Below, piece after piece: positions 8,849 to 18,878 of a stretch of 63,371 nucleotides of DNA. The position numbers were made by a program, and so were the translations under genes. Source of the stretch: Oceanicola sp. (GTDB lineage: Bacteria > Pseudomonadota > Alphaproteobacteria > Rhodobacterales > Rhodobacteraceae); NCBI GenBank assembly GCA_022447275.1, contig JAKVBK010000016.1, positions 1 to 63,371 on the forward strand, read 5' to 3'. Under the pieces are notes generated by a model. The model did no database searches and was not told where the DNA came from. It worked only from the letters and a program-made list of their open reading frames with translations. Within the stretch, counting starts at the first letter, position 1, and every line of letters starts with the position of its first letter.

Positions 8849-9610
8849 ATGGCACGCCGTAAAAAGCTTTATGAAGGCAAGGCCAAAATTCTGTACGAGG
8901 GCCCAGAGCCAGGAACGCTCGTCCAGTATTTCAAGGACGATGCCACGGCCTTCAACGCAGAAAAACGGGATGTGATTGATGGCAAGGGCGTGCTCAACAA
9001 TCGCCTGAGCGAGTTCTTCATGTCTGGCCTCGCCGCGATTGGGGTGCCGACGCACTTCATCAAGCGGATCAATATGCGGGAACAGTTGATCCGGTCGGTC
9101 GAGATCATCCCGCTGGAGGTTGTCGTGCGCAATATCGCGGCGGGCTCCATGTCCAAGCGGTTGGGCATCGAAGAGGGAACCCCTCTGCCGCGTCCCATCA
9201 TCGAGTTTTACTACAAGGATGATGCGCTCGGGGATCCGATCGTGTCGGAAGAGCACGCGATTGCCTTTGGCTGGGCCACCCAGCAAGACCTTGATGATAT
9301 GGTCGCCCTTGCGCTGCGTGTGAATGATTTCATGTCTGGCGTCATGCTCGCTGTCGGCATCAAACTTGTCGATTTCAAGATTGAGATCGGCCGTATTTTT
9401 GAAGGCGATTATCAGCGCTTGATCGTCGCCGATGAAATCAGCCCGGACAGCTGCCGTCTGTGGGATATCAACACGGGCCAAAAGCTCGACAAGGATGTTT
9501 TCCGACAAGATCTTGGCGATCTGGCGGATGCCTACACGGAAGTGGCGCGTCGTCTGGGTGTCATGCCCCGTACAAACGGGAACATCACCAAGCCAACACT
9601 GATCAACTGA
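8849..9610 (+). CDS. purC: Phosphoribosylaminoimidazole-succinocarboxamide synthase
   Basis: 253 residues, the normal length. PurC joins CAIR and aspartate with ATP to make SAICAR in purine synthesis. Family segments are [13 protein letters not shown] at the N-terminus, [20 protein letters not shown] in the middle, and [11 protein letters not shown] with [10 protein letters not shown] near the end. The ATG at 8849 has a good Shine-Dalgarno (GGAAGGAG) just upstream and matches the usual family start; a longer frame from 8609 is not supported. It heads purC-purS-(ADH)-purQ. Confidence 0.97.
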   Translation: MARRKKLYEGKAKILYEGPEPGTLVQYFKDDATAFNAEKRDVIDGKGVLNNRLSEFFMSGLAAIGVPTHFIKRINMREQLIRSVEIIPLEVVVRNIAAGSMSKRLGIEEGTPLPRPIIEFYYKDDALGDPIVSEEHAIAFGWATQQDLDDMVALALRVNDFMSGVMLAVGIKLVDFKIEIGRIFEGDYQRLIVADEISPDSCRLWDINTGQKLDKDVFRQDLGDLADAYTEVARRLGVMPRTNGNITKPTLIN

Positions 9611-9661
9611 GGGCTGTTGTGGTCAGCCGCTCTGGTAAAATTAGTAAATAAGGACAATCCT

Positions 9662-9895
9662 ATGAAGGCTGTCGTTCATGTAATGCTGAAGGCCGGCGTT
9701 CTAGATCCGCAGGGCGAAGCAGTGAAATCTGCTCTTGGCGGTCTGGGCTTTGCCGGCGTTAACGGTGTGCGTCAGGGCAAGCGGATCGAGCTGGATCTTG
9801 ACGATGACACATCCGAGGCACAAGTCACTGAAATGTGTGAAAAACTCTTGGCCAATACAGTGATTGAAAGCTACCGGATCGAGCTGGAAGGCTGA
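9662..9895 (+). CDS. purS: Phosphoribosylformylglycinamidine synthase subunit PurS
   Basis: 77 residues, typical for PurS, the small subunit that helps pass ammonia from PurQ to PurL in FGAM synthetase. It starts MKAVVHVMLKAGVLDPQG and ends with the ANTVIESYRIEL segment typical of the family. Its TGA overlaps the ATG of the alcohol dehydrogenase gene by one base (TGATG), suggesting translational coupling. PurL is not in this window. Confidence 0.95.
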   Translation: MKAVVHVMLKAGVLDPQGEAVKSALGGLGFAGVNGVRQGKRIELDLDDDTSEAQVTEMCEKLLANTVIESYRIELEG

Positions 9896-10941
9896 TGCGT
9901 GCGGCGTTGATGACAGCTGTGCGCAAGCCCCTTGATGTGGCACAGGTCCCAGATCCTGTGGCCACTGAGGGCGCGGTCGTTCTGCGTGTCATCGCCTGCG
10001 GGGTATGCCGGTCGGACTGGCATGTCTGGAGCGGGGCAGATCCTGCACCCCTCCCGCTTGTTTTAGGGCATGAATTTTGCGGAGAGGTTGTGTCTGTCGG
10101 GGCAGGCGTCACGCGCTGGCAGGTTGGCGACAAGGTAATTGCCCCGTTCATCCTGGCCTGCGGCACCTGTTCAACGTGCCAGTCGGGCGCGCAGACCATC
10201 TGCGACGCCCAGGTGCTGCCGGGGTTCAATGCCCCGGGTGCGTATGCCGAATTTGTTGCTGTCCCATTTGCGGATACCAATCTGTCGCCCTTGCCAGAGG
10301 GGCTTGACCCAGCGGTTGCTGCCGCCATGGGGTGTCGGATCACAACGGCTTGGTCGGCACTGACCGGGCGCGCGCAACTGCGGCCGGGCGAGTGGCTTGC
10401 CGTGTTTGGCTGCGGCGGGGTTGGCCTGTCTGCTGTCATGCTGGGGAAGGCGTTGGGCGCACGGGTGATCGCTGTCGATGTGGTTCCTGAAAAACTGGAC
10501 CATGCACTTGCCAATGGGGCGGATTACGCGATTGACGCCCGGCGAGAAGATCCTTCTGAGGCGATCAAAGACTACACGCAGGGTGGGGCGCAAGTTGTTG
10601 TAGAGGCACTTGGTATTCCAGAAACCACCTCTGCCGCCATGACGAGCTTGGCCAAGTTGGGCCGGATGGTGCAAATTGGGATGCCGACAGGCGAACATGC
10701 ACAGCAAACGCTGCCCTGGAGCGCGCTCTATTCCGGACAATTGGCCATCTTTGGCTCGCGGGGCATGGAGGGGCGTAGGTATCCCGCGCTCTTTTCATTT
10801 CTGGCTGCCAGTGGGCTGGATCTTGCGCCTCTGATCGCCCGCCGCATCTCGCTTGAGGATGTCACGGCCGAGCTTGCTGCTTTCGACGCCCCTGCACCGC
10901 CAGGCGTCGCCGTCATAACCGAATTTTCCGTATCTGCCTGA
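9895..10941 (+). CDS. Zinc-dependent medium-chain alcohol dehydrogenase
   Basis: 348 residues, MDR family. The catalytic-zinc segment is [10 protein letters not shown] with GHEFCGEVV; the structural-zinc cysteines are in [15 protein letters not shown]; the dinucleotide motif is [11 protein letters not shown]. It probably oxidises an alcohol or reduces an aldehyde with NAD(P). Its position is odd: it overlaps the purS stop by one base and ends 11 bases before purQ, so it is embedded in a purine operon. No purine-related reaction is known for this family. Confidence 0.9.
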   Translation: MRAALMTAVRKPLDVAQVPDPVATEGAVVLRVIACGVCRSDWHVWSGADPAPLPLVLGHEFCGEVVSVGAGVTRWQVGDKVIAPFILACGTCSTCQSGAQTICDAQVLPGFNAPGAYAEFVAVPFADTNLSPLPEGLDPAVAAAMGCRITTAWSALTGRAQLRPGEWLAVFGCGGVGLSAVMLGKALGARVIAVDVVPEKLDHALANGADYAIDARREDPSEAIKDYTQGGAQVVVEALGIPETTSAAMTSLAKLGRMVQIGMPTGEHAQQTLPWSALYSGQLAIFGSRGMEGRRYPALFSFLAASGLDLAPLIARRISLEDVTAELAAFDAPAPPGVAVITEFSVSA

Positions 10942-10952
10942 GGAGCTTTCCC

Positions 10953-11621
10953 ATGCGTGCAGCCGTCATCACTTTCCCCGGGTCCAACTGTGACCGTGAC
11001 CTTGTCCGCGGGTTTGCCTTGGCAGGCTTCGAAACGGTGTCTGTCTGGCACAAAGAGACATCCTTGCCGTCTGGGATTGATGTTGTCGGTCTGCCGGGCG
11101 GTTTTTCTTACGGGGATTATCTGCGCTGCGGTGCCATCGCCGCCCAATCCCCGATCTGCCAGGATGTGGCCGCTCATGCGGCTCGTGGCGGCTATGTTTT
11201 GGGGATTTGCAACGGCTTTCAGGTGCTGACGGAAACCGGGCTGCTGCCCGGTGCCTTGATGCGCAATGCAGGCCTGAAGTTTGTGTGCCGCTCTGTGCCT
11301 CTTGAGGTGATCAACCGGGAAAGTGCGTTTACATCCGGCTTTGGCAGCCAGACGGAGATTTCCCTGCCTGTTGCGCACCATGATGGCAATTACCGGGCCG
11401 ATGCAGACACGCTTTCGCAGTTGGAGGCGGAGGGCCGCGTGGCGTTCCGATATGCCAGCCCTGTCAACGGTTCAGATAATGACATCGCGGGCATCCTGTC
11501 TGCCAATGGACGCGTTTTGGGAATGATGCCCCATCCGGAGCGGGCTGTTGAGGCGCTGCATGGCAATCAAGATGGCGCGGCTGTGTTCTCTGGTTTGGCG
11601 GCGTCTTTCGTCGCGGCCTAA
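10953..11621 (+). CDS. purQ: Phosphoribosylformylglycinamidine synthase subunit PurQ (glutaminase)
   Basis: 222 residues, class I glutamine amidotransferase. The nucleophile Cys is in GICNGFQVL, and the His/Glu pair is in [10 protein letters not shown]. It hydrolyses glutamine to supply ammonia for FGAM synthesis with PurS and PurL. An AGGAGC Shine-Dalgarno precedes the ATG. It is probably in one operon with purC and purS despite the alcohol dehydrogenase gene between them. Confidence 0.97.
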   Translation: MRAAVITFPGSNCDRDLVRGFALAGFETVSVWHKETSLPSGIDVVGLPGGFSYGDYLRCGAIAAQSPICQDVAAHAARGGYVLGICNGFQVLTETGLLPGALMRNAGLKFVCRSVPLEVINRESAFTSGFGSQTEISLPVAHHDGNYRADADTLSQLEAEGRVAFRYASPVNGSDNDIAGILSANGRVLGMMPHPERAVEALHGNQDGAAVFSGLAASFVAA

Positions 11622-11811
11622 TCCAGACACCTATTGCGCGGCATATTGCTTGCTTTGAGTCGCTGAAAACTCTTAAAAATTTCACTTATCGGCGGATTTT
11701 CGCCGATTGAGTGCTGGCGTGGCGACCTGTTGCCGAGGTAAGAGCCTCCCTTTCGTTGCGTCAAACGGCTCTACGCTTGGCCGTGAGCTGCGCCTCGCGT
11801 ACCTTAAAATA

Positions 11812-13623
11812 ATGACGGTCACCATCCATCCGCGCTCGCCGCAGGAACCTCCGCAAAGCTCGCAACGTGCCCTCTGGATATGGCGCGGTTTGGCGGTGTT
11901 TAGCATCGCTTTAAGTGTTTTGGTGATTTGGGGAACCAGCCTTCTGCTGTCGGAGCGTTTTTCGGAGGGGGCCAGAACGCGCGCTGAGCTCCGTCTTGAT
12001 CTGTATACAGGCAGCATTGTCACAGAGTTGCAGCGCAATGCGGTTGTTCCGCTGCTTTTGGAGCAGGATGCCGTCTTGGTCGGGGCGCTTGCCAACGACA
12101 ACAGCGCTGCTGCGTCCGAGCGATTGGTGACGCTGCTTGATGAGGTGGGGGCGCAAGGATTTCTCTTGCTCGATGGTGAGGGCCGCACTGTTGCCGCAAC
12201 CGACCCTGCCCAAATTGGCACATCGCACGCGGATGCGCCCTATTTCCGTGAAAGCCTCCAGCGGTCTGGCACGATTTTTACACATCACGCGCCGGAAGAT
12301 GGCCCTTACGTATTTGCCTATGCCCGCCGTGTTGCGGCGCCCGGTCGGCCCGATGGGGTCGTTGTGGTATTCGTGGATCTTGCCAAGTTTGAGCGCGGAT
12401 GGGTGGGGATATCAGACGAAGTGCTGGTGCTCGACAGCATGGGCAATGTCGTTCTTGCCACAGAGCCGCAATGGCGGGGCCGCCCGGAAGAAGCGGCCTT
12501 GGCTGATGTTCCCGCGATAAGCGGATGGCAAGGGCTGTGGAGCCCAAAGAGCTATTTTGGGAATGCAGGCCCCGATGCCATGCTCAACGGTTCGGCTGTT
12601 TTGAGGTCCGATGACAGGTTGCCGTTCCGTGGGTGGCGCATCGCAAGTTTTACGCCCTATCAAACCGTCCAAGACCAAGTAAACACTGTGCTTTCCTTTG
12701 AGATTGCGGCTTTGGCAATTCTGTTGAGCGCTGGCTTCTATGTTATTTCTCGACGGGCAACCCAGCGCACGCGCCTGTTCAAACGCGATGCGGATGATTT
12801 GCGCGTGCTCAATGCCCGCCTGAACCACGAGATCACTGAGCGCAAAAGGGCTGAGGCTAACTTACAAGTCGCCGAGCAAACCCTTGAACAATCTTCGAAA
12901 CTGGCTGCCCTCGGCGAAATGTCGGCCGCTGTGAGCCACGAGTTGAACCAACCGCTTGCTGCAATGAAAACCTATCTCGCCGGCGCGCGACTTTTGATGC
13001 AGCGCGAGCGGCCGGAGGAAGCCCTTTCAAGCTTTCGTCGCATAGATGATCTCATCGAACGGATGGGCGCCATTACCCGCCAGCTCAAATCCTATGCCCG
13101 GCGCGGAGGCGACAGGATCGGCACTGTGGATTTGCGCACGGCTTTATCGTCTTCGCTGTCGATGATGGAGCCCCAGCTGAAAGCGCGTGACATAGATGTG
13201 GTACGCACGGTCCCGGCAGAGCCGGTGATGGTGGTTGCCGATCAATTGCGGCTAGAGCAAGTCTTGATAAACCTGTTTCGGAACGCGGTGGATGCCACCC
13301 GTGATGTATCGCAGCCGCGGATCGATGTGATCCTCGCCAAGGGTGAGACAGCAACCGTTTCGGTGCGCGACAATGGTCATGGGATTGTGGATCTCGATAC
13401 ATTGTTTGAGCCCTTTTACACGACAAAAGCGCCTGGAGATGGGGTCGGCCTTGGGCTGGCGATCGCAAGTGGGATCGTTTCGGAGTTCGGGGGCAAACTC
13501 ACGGCCCACAATGGGGGCGATGGCGGCGCGGTTTTCGAATTGCAGTTGCCACTGGAGGGTATGGCTGACGCGGGGCAGGGCGCCAGCGCGTCGGACAGTC
13601 CGCCTGCGGAGGCATCTGGATAG
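11812..13623 (+). CDS. dctB: C4-dicarboxylate-type sensor histidine kinase DctB
   Basis: About 603 residues from the ATG at 11812 (MTVTIHPRS); the longer frame from 11707 lacks support. An N-terminal membrane helix (about 27-48), a periplasmic double-PDC-like sensor region and a second helix near residue 300 precede a coiled coil. The H-box AAVSHELNQPLAAMKTYL has His near residue 375; the N-box (LINLFRNAVDA) and G-boxes (DNGHGI, GVGLGLAIASGI) are intact. It pairs with the response regulator 81 bases downstream. No transport gene is adjacent, so its target may be elsewhere. Confidence 0.88.
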   Translation: MTVTIHPRSPQEPPQSSQRALWIWRGLAVFSIALSVLVIWGTSLLLSERFSEGARTRAELRLDLYTGSIVTELQRNAVVPLLLEQDAVLVGALANDNSAAASERLVTLLDEVGAQGFLLLDGEGRTVAATDPAQIGTSHADAPYFRESLQRSGTIFTHHAPEDGPYVFAYARRVAAPGRPDGVVVVFVDLAKFERGWVGISDEVLVLDSMGNVVLATEPQWRGRPEEAALADVPAISGWQGLWSPKSYFGNAGPDAMLNGSAVLRSDDRLPFRGWRIASFTPYQTVQDQVNTVLSFEIAALAILLSAGFYVISRRATQRTRLFKRDADDLRVLNARLNHEITERKRAEANLQVAEQTLEQSSKLAALGEMSAAVSHELNQPLAAMKTYLAGARLLMQRERPEEALSSFRRIDDLIERMGAITRQLKSYARRGGDRIGTVDLRTALSSSLSMMEPQLKARDIDVVRTVPAEPVMVVADQLRLEQVLINLFRNAVDATRDVSQPRIDVILAKGETATVSVRDNGHGIVDLDTLFEPFYTTKAPGDGVGLGLAIASGIVSEFGGKLTAHNGGDGGAVFELQLPLEGMADAGQGASASDSPPAEASG

Positions 13624-13704
13624 AGCAGTGAAAAATTGACGGCCGGGATACCCCGTGAAAGTGGGTGCGGGTCGGCAGACAAAGAAAAGAGGGGCATCTG
13701 AAGC

Positions 13705-15036
13705 ATGGCCAAATCGATGAAAATAGCGATCGTGGACGACGAAAAGGATATGCGTCAGTCCGTCTCCCAATGGTTGTCGCTGTCGGGGTTCGAAACCGAA
13801 ACTTTCGGCGGGGGCGAGATCGCCTTGAAGGGGATCGGTCCCGACTGGCCGGGTATCGTTATCTCCGATATCCGGATGCCTGGAATGGATGGCATGACGT
13901 TCCTGAAACGGCTCATGACACAGGATAGCACATTGCCGGTGATCATGATCACAGGGCACGGAGATGTACCCATGGCCGTAGAGGCCATGCGCATCGGTGC
14001 CTTTGATTTTCTGGAAAAGCCTTTTGATCCGGAAAAGCTGACGCAGCTCGCCCAGAAAGCGGCGGACCGCAGGCGTCTGGCATTGGATGCGCGGGCACTC
14101 CGTAAGGATTTGTCTGACGGGTCGGGCATGATGCGGCGGCTGGTTGGCGCTTCGCCGGGGATGGTCCGCCTGCGCGAAGATATCCTCGATCTTGGGCAGG
14201 CAGACGGTCACGTGTTGATCGAAGGCGAAACGGGCACAGGCAAAACGCTGATCGCTCATGCCTTGCATGCCGTCGGCTCTAGAGCGTCTCGCCCGTTTGT
14301 GCTGGTGCATTGTGCGGGCCGCGACAGCGAAGAGCTGTCGCGCGCACTGTTTCAGGGGGATGCAGATGCGGGCACGGTGCCTTTGGTTGATCAAGCGCGC
14401 GGCGGGACATTGTGCCTCGAAGATGTCGATGCTTTGGACCAGACCCTGCAAGCGCGCCTTCTGGCCCATTTGGATGGGCAGGGCTTGGCTGCAGACTTGC
14501 GGGTCGTGGCAGTTTCCAACCTGCAGGAGCAGGGCCGCACTCTAGAGGACATCTTGCGCCCAGATTTGTTCTACCGTTTGGCAGCCATGCGGATCGTCAC
14601 CCCACCCTTGCGCAACCGCGGGGAAGATATCCTGACCCTGTTCAATCACCAGGCGCAGACATTTGCTGAAGAATACGGCTGTGACGCCCCTGAGGTGACG
14701 GCTCAGGAAGCTGCCCAACTCCTTCAAGCGCCGTGGCCGGGAAATGTGCGCCAGCTGGTCAACGTTGCAGAACGCGCCGTCCTGCAGGCGCGGCGCGGCT
14801 CCGGTACAATCGCCTCGCTCCTGATGGCAGAGGCGGATGATCCGCGGCCTGTCATGACAACGGAAGGCAAACCCCTGAAGGAATATGTTGAGGCCTTCGA
14901 GCGGATGTTGATCGACAATACAATGCGCCGCCACCGGGGCTCGATCGTTGCTGTCATGGATGAGTTGTGCCTGCCGCGCCGCACCTTGAATGAAAAGATG
15001 GCCAAGTATGGGCTCCAAAGGGCGGATTACTTGTGA
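13705..15036 (+). CDS. dctD: NtrC/DctD-type response regulator lacking the GAFTGA motif
   Basis: 443 residues: receiver domain (about 5-120, phosphoacceptor Asp55 in VISDIRMPG), AAA+ domain (about 145-370, Walker A GETGTGKT at 174-181) and a Fis-type helix-turn-helix at the C-terminus. Residues 213-225, where sigma-54 activators carry GAFTGA, read RALFQGDADAGTV; the motif and much of the loop are missing. The Walker B segment is LCLEDVD instead of LFLDE. It may therefore not activate sigma-54 RNA polymerase in the usual way. It is the likely partner of the upstream DctB-type kinase. Confidence 0.85.
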   Translation: MAKSMKIAIVDDEKDMRQSVSQWLSLSGFETETFGGGEIALKGIGPDWPGIVISDIRMPGMDGMTFLKRLMTQDSTLPVIMITGHGDVPMAVEAMRIGAFDFLEKPFDPEKLTQLAQKAADRRRLALDARALRKDLSDGSGMMRRLVGASPGMVRLREDILDLGQADGHVLIEGETGTGKTLIAHALHAVGSRASRPFVLVHCAGRDSEELSRALFQGDADAGTVPLVDQARGGTLCLEDVDALDQTLQARLLAHLDGQGLAADLRVVAVSNLQEQGRTLEDILRPDLFYRLAAMRIVTPPLRNRGEDILTLFNHQAQTFAEEYGCDAPEVTAQEAAQLLQAPWPGNVRQLVNVAERAVLQARRGSGTIASLLMAEADDPRPVMTTEGKPLKEYVEAFERMLIDNTMRRHRGSIVAVMDELCLPRRTLNEKMAKYGLQRADYL

Positions 15037-15601
15037 GGCTGCTGTCGGCGCATTGAACGGAATGCACGGCGTCGAACATCCACAAAACGTGCGCCACCGC
15101 ACAGAAGTGCCGCGCGTATTCATGCGGCTTGCAAGGGGTTTAACGTTGGGGCAAGCTCCAGCGCAGCGGCCAAATTCCGCGCAATTGTGCGAAAATCCGG
15201 CATTGTAATCCCCCAACATGTGCAACTATGCTGCAACCGCAGACCTCTGCCGGATAGGGTACGTCTCGAAGTGTTTCACTGATGACGGAATAGGGCGCAA
15301 AGATCGCGCCGCCGCATCAAGGGTGACGAGGCTCTCTTAAGGGAAAGCCGATTGGGTGTCCGGTTGTCGCTTGTACGACCCGGATTGAAAGAATGGGCGG
15401 CGCGTTGCCTTTCAGGGCGCGCGCACGTCGGAGAAGAAACGCGATGCAACGCGCTGTTGGTATGAGGCCTGAAGGCTCACCGTCCCGAGCAGACGCCCCG
15501 AATGTGGGCTCGCTCCGCGCGCGCATTGCCCTTGTAAATCAACACATGTCTTGCACGTCGCCCCCGGGCGCTCGGCGAAGGCGTGTGTGTGAACGGATAA
15601 C
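15037..15601. other. 565-base gap before rne
   Basis: I see no convincing gene, RNA or repeat here. It probably holds the rne promoter and a long leader. E. coli rne also has a long 5' leader used for autoregulation, so a similar role is possible but only by analogy. Confidence 0.4.
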
Positions 15602-18600
15602 ATGGCAAAGAAAATGCTCATCGATGCCACGCACGCGGAAGAGACCCGCGTTGTTGTGGTTGACGGAAACAAAGTTGACGAATTCGACTTTGAAACTGTG
15701 AACAAGCGCCAGCTTGCTGGCAATATTTACTTGGCAAAAGTCACGCGGGTCGAACCCTCGCTCCAGGCGGCCTTCGTGGACTATGGCGGAAACCGCCATG
15801 GTTTTCTGGCTTTCTCGGAAATTCACCCGGATTATTATCAGATCCCCGTCGCGGATCGTGAAGCCCTGTTGGAAGAAGAGCGCGCCTACGCAGAAGCTCT
15901 GAACCGCGAGGAAGACGAACCCAAACCTACGCGCCGCCGGTCTCGCACGCGCGGCGGGCGCTCCAAATCCTCTGGGGCCAAGGCCGATGCATCAAAGACT
16001 GAGGATGCAAAGCCCGTCGAGGCGCTCGGGGCCATGGATGTGGTCGATCTGGGCGACGATGCGGTTGCGCCGGATCCCGAGTTGGTGGCGGTTGCAGAAG
16101 CAGATGCGCCCCATGGGCCCGTCGACACCGTAGAGACAGCGGAAACCGCTGAGGAGGCCGCTCCAGCGCAGGTTACCGAGGCAGATGAGGCGCCGGAATC
16201 CACCGACGCCGAACCCGTGGAAGCGCCCGCTGATGCCCCGGCAGAAGACGCAGAAGCCACTGAGACGGCGGATGAAGCGGCCACCGATGCAGAGCCTGAA
16301 GAGGCGGATGCAGACGGTGAGACCAAAACCCTCCCCGCAACCCGGGAAGGTGATGAGGATGCCGTGAGCACCTCGGGTGAGGTGGTTGATGAGAAAGGCG
16401 CACCGCTTGATGACGCCACCCGTGCCGAAGCAATAACGGAAGCGCCGCCCGCTGAAGAGGCCGAGGACGCAAAGGGTGAAGAGGCGGCAACAGAAGAAGT
16501 TGTGCAGGTCGCTGAGGCTGCCCCGGCAGAAGACGCCTCCGCAGAGGAAGATGCCCCACAGCAAGAGGTCAGCGAGGCTGCTTCGGAGGGCGATGACAGC
16601 GCCCCCGCGGAGGGCGATGACGCGGAGTCCGACGCAGAACCCAAGCCTTCCAGCGCAGCTGACCGCGATGCCGACATCGAATCGGTCGCCGATGATGACA
16701 CCCCTGATGAGATCCGCCCGCCGCGCAAGCCGCGGCCCCGGCGCTACAAGATTCAGGAAGTCATCAAGGTGCGCCAAGTCATGCTGGTGCAGGTGGTCAA
16801 GGAAGAGCGCGGCAATAAAGGCGCGGCCCTCACCACCTACTTGTCGCTGGCCGGTCGCTACTGCGTGCTGATGCCAAATACGGCCCGTGGCGGGGGTATT
16901 TCGCGCAAGATCACCAATGCCGCAGATCGCAAGAAGCTCAAGGAAATCGCCGGCGAGATCGACGTGCCCCAGGGGGCCGGTCTGATCATCCGGACCGCTG
17001 GAGCAAAACGCACCAAGACCGAGATCAAGCGCGATTACGAGTATCTGCAGCGCCTTTGGGAGCAGATCCGCGAACTCACGCTGAAATCCGTGGCACCTGC
17101 CGCAATCTATGCAGAAGGTGACCTGATCAAACGCTCGATCCGCGATCTTTATGGCCGCGATATCGATGAGGTGCTGGTCGAGGGAGACGCGGGCTATCGC
17201 ACGGCCAAGGACTTCATGAAGATGATCATGCCGTCCCATGCCAAGAACGTGAAGCAGTACAAAGATCAACTGCCCATGTTCTCGCGCTATCAGGTGGAAA
17301 ACTACCTCGACGCCATGTTCAACCCGACGGTGCAGCTGAAATCCGGCGGCTATATCGTGATCGGCGTGACCGAAGCCCTTGTGGCGATCGATGTGAACTC
17401 TGGCAGGGCCACGAAACGCGGCTCAATCGAGGAAACGGCCCTCGAGACAAACCTTGAGGCCGCTGAGGAAATCGCGCGCCAACTGCGTTTGCGGGATCTT
17501 GCCGGCCTGATCGTGATCGATTTCATCGACATGGAAGAGCGCAAGAACAACTCTGCCGTGGAAAAGCGCTTCAAGGACAAGCTCAAGAACGATCGGGCCC
17601 GCATCCAGGTGGGCCGCATTTCGGGCTTTGGCCTGTTGGAGATGTCGCGTCAGCGTCTGCGCCCGGGCATGTTGGAGGCAACCACGCAACCTTGCCCCCA
17701 TTGCCATGGCACAGGCTTGCTGCGTTCGGATGACAGCCTCGGCTTGCAGATCCTGCGCCAGATCGAGGAAGAGGGCACGCGCGGCAAAAGCCGTGAGGTG
17801 TTGGTGAAGGTGCCTGTCGGCATCGCCAATTTCCTGATGAACCAGAAGCGCGAGCACATCGCCTATATCGAGCAACGCTTCGGTTTGGCTGTGCGGATCG
17901 AGGGCCATCCCAGCCTGATTTCCCCGGACTTCGAAATCGAAAAGTTCAAGTCTGCCAGCCGGGACATCCCGGCACCGGCCGCACCGCTGATCTCGATCGA
18001 TACGTCCGACATGCCGGAGATCGATGAAGAGGACGTGGTTGACGCGACCGCCGAAGACGTTTCGGAAACGCCCGAGACGACGGATGAGGAGGGGGCGCCC
18101 AAGAAAAAGCGGCGTCGCCGTCGGCGCCGTCGGGGTGGAAGCCAGTCAGAGGCTGGTGAGACAACCGCAGCCGAAGAAACAGCAGAGGCGGAAGCAGCCG
18201 CAACGGACGCATCCGAGGCACCTGCGGAAGGGGACGCGGCTGAGGCGAGCGAAGAAAAGCCCAAGAAGCGGCGTCGCTCTCGCCGTCGCCGTGGCAAAGG
18301 GGCCTCTGAAGGGGACGCCAGTGCCAGCGCGGCAGAGGAGGCCAGCGCAACAGAAGAGGCACCCGCCTCTGAAGCGGCGGCAGAGCCGGAAATGGCTGAG
18401 GCTGACGTGAAAGAAGCTGAAGCACCTGAAGACGCGGCCGTTGAAACGGTGGACGCAGACCCGGCGCAAGAACCGGTGGCCGAAGCCGCCGAGGAAGCCG
18501 CACCGGTTGCCGAGGCAGAGCCTGCGGCGGAGGATATTGCAGAGGCTGAAGTGGCAGAGGCCGAAGCAGCAGAAGCCCCCGCCGAAGACGCCCCAGCAGA

Positions 18601-18718
18601 GCCGGAAGCGGCCCCAGAGCCAGAACCAGAACTGGAATCTGCTGTGGCAGAGGCCGCAGCCCCAGCGCCTGCCAAACCCGCCCGCCCCAAACGCAGCGGA
18701 TGGTGGTCGCGCGGGTAA
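15602..18718 (+). CDS. rne: Ribonuclease E
   Basis: 1038 residues; the main endoribonuclease of mRNA decay and rRNA/tRNA processing. The S1 domain starts at about residue 35 (GNIYLAKVTRVEPSLQAAFV) and is interrupted by a roughly 270-residue acidic Ala/Glu/Asp-rich insertion (about 100-370) before resuming at KIQEVIKVRQVMLVQV. The catalytic aspartates sit in AIDVNSGRAT (about 596) and VIDFIDMEER (about 638), and the zinc-link is CPHCHGTG (about 698). The last about 270 residues are acidic with basic KKRRRRRRR patches, probably disordered and binding RNA or degradosome partners. Confidence 0.95.
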   Translation: MAKKMLIDATHAEETRVVVVDGNKVDEFDFETVNKRQLAGNIYLAKVTRVEPSLQAAFVDYGGNRHGFLAFSEIHPDYYQIPVADREALLEEERAYAEALNREEDEPKPTRRRSRTRGGRSKSSGAKADASKTEDAKPVEALGAMDVVDLGDDAVAPDPELVAVAEADAPHGPVDTVETAETAEEAAPAQVTEADEAPESTDAEPVEAPADAPAEDAEATETADEAATDAEPEEADADGETKTLPATREGDEDAVSTSGEVVDEKGAPLDDATRAEAITEAPPAEEAEDAKGEEAATEEVVQVAEAAPAEDASAEEDAPQQEVSEAASEGDDSAPAEGDDAESDAEPKPSSAADRDADIESVADDDTPDEIRPPRKPRPRRYKIQEVIKVRQVMLVQVVKEERGNKGAALTTYLSLAGRYCVLMPNTARGGGISRKITNAADRKKLKEIAGEIDVPQGAGLIIRTAGAKRTKTEIKRDYEYLQRLWEQIRELTLKSVAPAAIYAEGDLIKRSIRDLYGRDIDEVLVEGDAGYRTAKDFMKMIMPSHAKNVKQYKDQLPMFSRYQVENYLDAMFNPTVQLKSGGYIVIGVTEALVAIDVNSGRATKRGSIEETALETNLEAAEEIARQLRLRDLAGLIVIDFIDMEERKNNSAVEKRFKDKLKNDRARIQVGRISGFGLLEMSRQRLRPGMLEATTQPCPHCHGTGLLRSDDSLGLQILRQIEEEGTRGKSREVLVKVPVGIANFLMNQKREHIAYIEQRFGLAVRIEGHPSLISPDFEIEKFKSASRDIPAPAAPLISIDTSDMPEIDEEDVVDATAEDVSETPETTDEEGAPKKKRRRRRRRRGGSQSEAGETTAAEETAEAEAAATDASEAPAEGDAAEASEEKPKKRRRSRRRRGKGASEGDASASAAEEASATEEAPASEAAAEPEMAEADVKEAEAPEDAAVETVDADPAQEPVAEAAEEAAPVAEAEPAAEDIAEAEVAEAEAAEAPAEDAPAEPEAAPEPEPELESAVAEAAAPAPAKPARPKRSGWWSRG

Positions 18719-18744
18719 GCTGCGCGCCTTTCAAGAAACCAGAG

Positions 18745-18775
18745 ACAGCCGGGATTTTCCCGGCTGTTTGCATTT
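18745..18775 (+). terminator. Rho-independent terminator of rne
   Basis: A perfect 10-bp stem (ACAGCCGGGA/TCCCGGCTGT) with a 3-base loop, followed by TTGCATTTCT, lies about 27 bases after the rne stop. Confidence 0.75.
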
Positions 18776-18878
18776 CTGCCCCGCACAGCCCGCTGCACGC
18801 GCAGTTGTGACGTACTGTAACGTGACGCCGCCCCGAAATCTTGATAGCGACACGGGTGCTGCCTAATCGGAGACTACT

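Noticed and set aside
11638-11655. CGGCATATTGCTTGC as a sigma-54 promoter before dctB
   Set aside because: Spacing fits (GG-N10-GC), but the -24 element has two mismatches; too weak to call without experimental support.
15886-17269. Long minus-strand frames opposite rne
   Set aside because: They arise from the Ala/Glu-rich bias of the rne insertion and yield Ser/Ala-rich products without motifs.
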